Of a stretch of DNA of 64,000 nt, positions 62,251 to 64,000 are shown piece after piece (the first letter of the stretch is position 1; the number at the start of each line of letters is the position of its first letter). This DNA comes from Rhodococcus jostii NBRC 16295 (GTDB lineage: Bacteria; Actinomycetota; Actinomycetes; Mycobacteriales; Mycobacteriaceae). The position numbers were made by a program, and so were the translations under genes. The notes under the pieces were generated by a model, which did no database searches, was not told the origin of the DNA, and worked only from the letters and a program-made list of their open reading frames with translations. The stretch lies in contig NZ_BCWY01000022.1 of NCBI RefSeq assembly GCF_001894825.1, positions 1 through 64,000 on the forward strand. Direction: 5' to 3'.

Positions 62251-63504
62251 ATGCACACCGCCACCGCAGACGTACCCGACATCCTGTCGGACGAGCACGA
62301 CAACGATCCGCAGATCGCCTACCAGTATCTGAGGGAAGTGTCTCCGGTGGTCTACCATCCGGGATCCGACAGTTACCTGGTTTCGAGGCATTCGGACGTC
62401 CAACGGTTACTGCGCGGACAGGAAACCAATTCACAGAATTACGCGGACGGACTCGGTCTCATCTTCGGACGTACCGTGCTCGAGTTGGACGGCAAGGAGC
62501 ATCAGTCACACCGCTTGTTGCTGAACCCCTTGTTCCATACTGTCCGAATCGACGACCTGCGCCCCACTGTGACGACAACGGTGGAGCAGATGTTCCTGCC
62601 GCAACTCGATGCAGCAGCAGACCGCGTTCGGACCGGCGAGCGAGAGTTCGCGTCGATAGATTTGGTGTCTACCTACTTCGGCGAACTCCCCATCTCCGTC
62701 ATCGAAACGATGCTCGACCTTCCACGAGAACGGCACGAGGACTTTTCCCGCTGGTACCGGGCTTTTCATGCTTTCACCGCCAACCTGTCGGGTGATCAGG
62801 GAGTCATCGACCGCGGATTGGCGGCCCGAGCAGAGATGACGGAGTACGTGCTACCCCTCATCGAAGAGCGGCGTGCCAAACCTGGCGCCGACCTGATATC
62901 GCAGATGGCGTTGGCGGAGATAGACGGCAATCGACTCAGTGACGAAGAAGTACGCGCGTTCGTCAGTCTCATGATCACGGCCGGTGGAGAGACGACCGAC
63001 CGCGCGCTCGGTCTGATGCTGCTCAACCTCTTACAACATCCGGACCAGCTCAGTGCGGTTCGAGACAACCGCGAGCTCATCGTAGACGCGTTCGTCGAGA
63101 CGATGCGTTACACGCCACCCGTCGGGATAGCGGGTAGACAGGCTGCAGTCGACATCGAGCTACACGGAGTGACAATTCCGAAGGGCGCACGAATCAACCT
63201 TCTGATTGCCGCAGCTAACAGGGACCCGCGAAAGTTCCACAGACCGAACGACTTCGACATGTTCCGCCAAGACAACAGCACATCGAAGGGTTTCAGCGGT
63301 GCGTCTGATCATCTGGGTTTCGCAACGGGAAGACACTTCTGTGTCGGGGCCCAGTTGGCGAAGGCCGAGATCGAGATTGCAACCGGCATGATCTTGGATA
63401 ACATGTCGAACTTGAGGCTCGCCGAAGGGTTCGTGCCTAAGCCGACCGGGCTGTGGACGCGAGGCGTCGATGTCCTCGAGGTCGCGTTTCTGCCGAACAG
63501 GTAG
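62251..63504 (+). CDS. Cytochrome P450, second copy
   Basis: A soluble 417-residue P450 of a different family from the one at 42645. The oxygen motif is AGGETT (244-249), the ExxR pair is E283-R286, and the heme loop is FATGRHFCVG with Cys364. AAGGAG lies four to five bases before the ATG, which was chosen over an upstream start in the same frame. It lacks adjacent redox partners and may share those at 38.3-41.8 kb. A strong terminator follows. It may hydroxylate a later intermediate or a related substrate. Confidence 0.92.
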   Translation: MHTATADVPDILSDEHDNDPQIAYQYLREVSPVVYHPGSDSYLVSRHSDVQRLLRGQETNSQNYADGLGLIFGRTVLELDGKEHQSHRLLLNPLFHTVRIDDLRPTVTTTVEQMFLPQLDAAADRVRTGEREFASIDLVSTYFGELPISVIETMLDLPRERHEDFSRWYRAFHAFTANLSGDQGVIDRGLAARAEMTEYVLPLIEERRAKPGADLISQMALAEIDGNRLSDEEVRAFVSLMITAGGETTDRALGLMLLNLLQHPDQLSAVRDNRELIVDAFVETMRYTPPVGIAGRQAAVDIELHGVTIPKGARINLLIAAANRDPRKFHRPNDFDMFRQDNSTSKGFSGASDHLGFATGRHFCVGAQLAKAEIEIATGMILDNMSNLRLAEGFVPKPTGLWTRGVDVLEVAFLPNR

Positions 63505-63608
63505 ACCAGCGTGAGCAGATCCTCGGCAGCCGGAGCATTGCGGTGCCATCGCCCCCAGATCACGCGCACCGCGTTGATCAGGACTCGCGGCCAAGGGCTT
63601 GCTTTGGA

Positions 63609-63657
63609 GCGAACCTCGCTACCGGCCATCTGTCCGCAGGTCGGTAGCGAGGTTCGC
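63609..63657 (+). terminator. Strong terminator after second P450
   Basis: GCGAACCTCGCTACCG and CGGTAGCGAGGTTCGC form a perfect 16-bp stem, extendable to 19 with one wobble. It lies about 105 bases past the stop and ends the BASS-ligase-P450 unit. Confidence 0.85.
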
Positions 63658-63670
63658 AAGACGAAACATC

Positions 63671-63690
63671 GAGGCTAGAGGAGGCTAGAG
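63671..63690. repeat. Two tandem copies of a 10-bp unit
   Basis: GAGGCTAGAG occurs twice in direct succession. It sits between the terminator and the IS30 remnant and may be a junction scar. Confidence 0.5.
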
Positions 63691-63704
63691 GCAATTCCGT
63701 TTAC

Positions 63705-64000
63705 TTATGGAGACGGTACGGAGTCGCCCGAGAGGACGACAGGGCGGCGGCCGATGGGGTGCTTGACGTGGAAGACGGACATCTTGCGTTTGACCGCGCG
63801 GGGTTGACGTGGGGACGTCGGGGCGGCAGGCGGTCGTGGAGGATCTCCGTGGTGACACATATCCTCGCGTTCGGTCAACGACAGGTACCTTCCCGAGACC
63901 GGGGTCAACTCGATCGGTGACATCCCACCAGCCTGGCGGAACCACCGGGTCCCCACCGGCCCCGACACGCCGCACGTCTTCGCTGCGTCGTCGCTCGTGA
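63705..64000 (-). pseudogene. IS30-type transposase remnant running off the window
   Basis: Reading leftward from the edge, the frame gives CGVSGPVGTRWFRQAGG, then SGRYLSLTERED, the N-terminal signature of actinobacterial IS30-like transposases (SGRYLSFAEREEI). After this the expected helix-turn-helix is missing and the frame continues in unrelated residues to a stop. Only the front of the gene is present, its start lies beyond the window, and it is evidently truncated or frameshifted. Confidence 0.6.

Noticed and set aside
1-64000. Search for CRISPR arrays, tRNA and rRNA genes
   Set aside because: No regularly spaced direct repeats, cloverleaf T-arm sequences or rRNA-like stretches were recognised by eye.

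Overview
The window looks like a chromosomal segment of a high-GC actinobacterium of the Rhodococcus type. The evidence is the strongly GC-biased codon use, actinobacterial families (a PknK-type kinase, FprA with a 7Fe ferredoxin, a DUF4193-like protein, a PhnF-type GntR regulator), and the density of P450, CoA-ligase and crotonase genes. No rRNA, tRNA or CRISPR array was recognised. The genus is an inference.

Left part (1-31.5 kb). A DUF4407 membrane protein is followed by a compact phosphonate locus on the minus strand: phnD-phnC-fused phnE-zinc alcohol dehydrogenase, with a phosphonatase-like HAD enzyme. A divergent PhnF-like GntR gene faces it across two TGGTCTAGACCA operators. Next come a GH63/GH13/GH15 carbohydrate operon, two paralogous small membrane proteins around an MFS exporter, an ATGA-coupled three-gene operon ending in an HD-domain protein, a dapA paralogue, two lipoproteins, an alpha/beta hydrolase, a SnoaL-like gene, a PknK-like kinase/ATPase/TPR regulator and a thiolase.

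Middle (31.5-38.3 kb). This is a decaying, transposon-rich stretch: a broken membrane-protein gene, an azoreductase, a DUF302 gene overlapping a Nit6803-type nitrilase, an IS110 element next to the C-terminal half of a fumarylacetoacetate-hydrolase-family gene, and an IS256 fragment abutting an N-terminally truncated 3-hydroxyisobutyrate-dehydrogenase-like gene.

Right part (38.3-63.5 kb). This is a large catabolic island. It holds a P450 with two possible redox chains (flavodoxin plus adrenodoxin-reductase-like protein; 7Fe ferredoxin plus FprA), a TetR regulator, two SDR dehydrogenases, two enoyl-CoA hydratases, propionyl-CoA synthetase, an acyl-CoA dehydrogenase, an AtuA-domain protein, a FadR-type GntR regulator, a CoA transferase, a crotonase that keeps the catalytic set of 6-oxocamphor hydrolase, two acyl-CoA ligases, an aldehyde dehydrogenase, a BASS transporter and a second P450. 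A 16-bp motif close to ATTGGCTACAATATTG recurs in the promoter regions and is a candidate operator of the GntR regulator.

The logic suggests P450 hydroxylation, SDR oxidation to a beta-diketone, retro-Claisen ring opening, CoA activation and beta-oxidation, that is, breakdown of a bicyclic or alicyclic terpenoid-like compound. The substrate is not shown by the sequence. The right edge ends with a strong terminator and an IS30-type transposase remnant.
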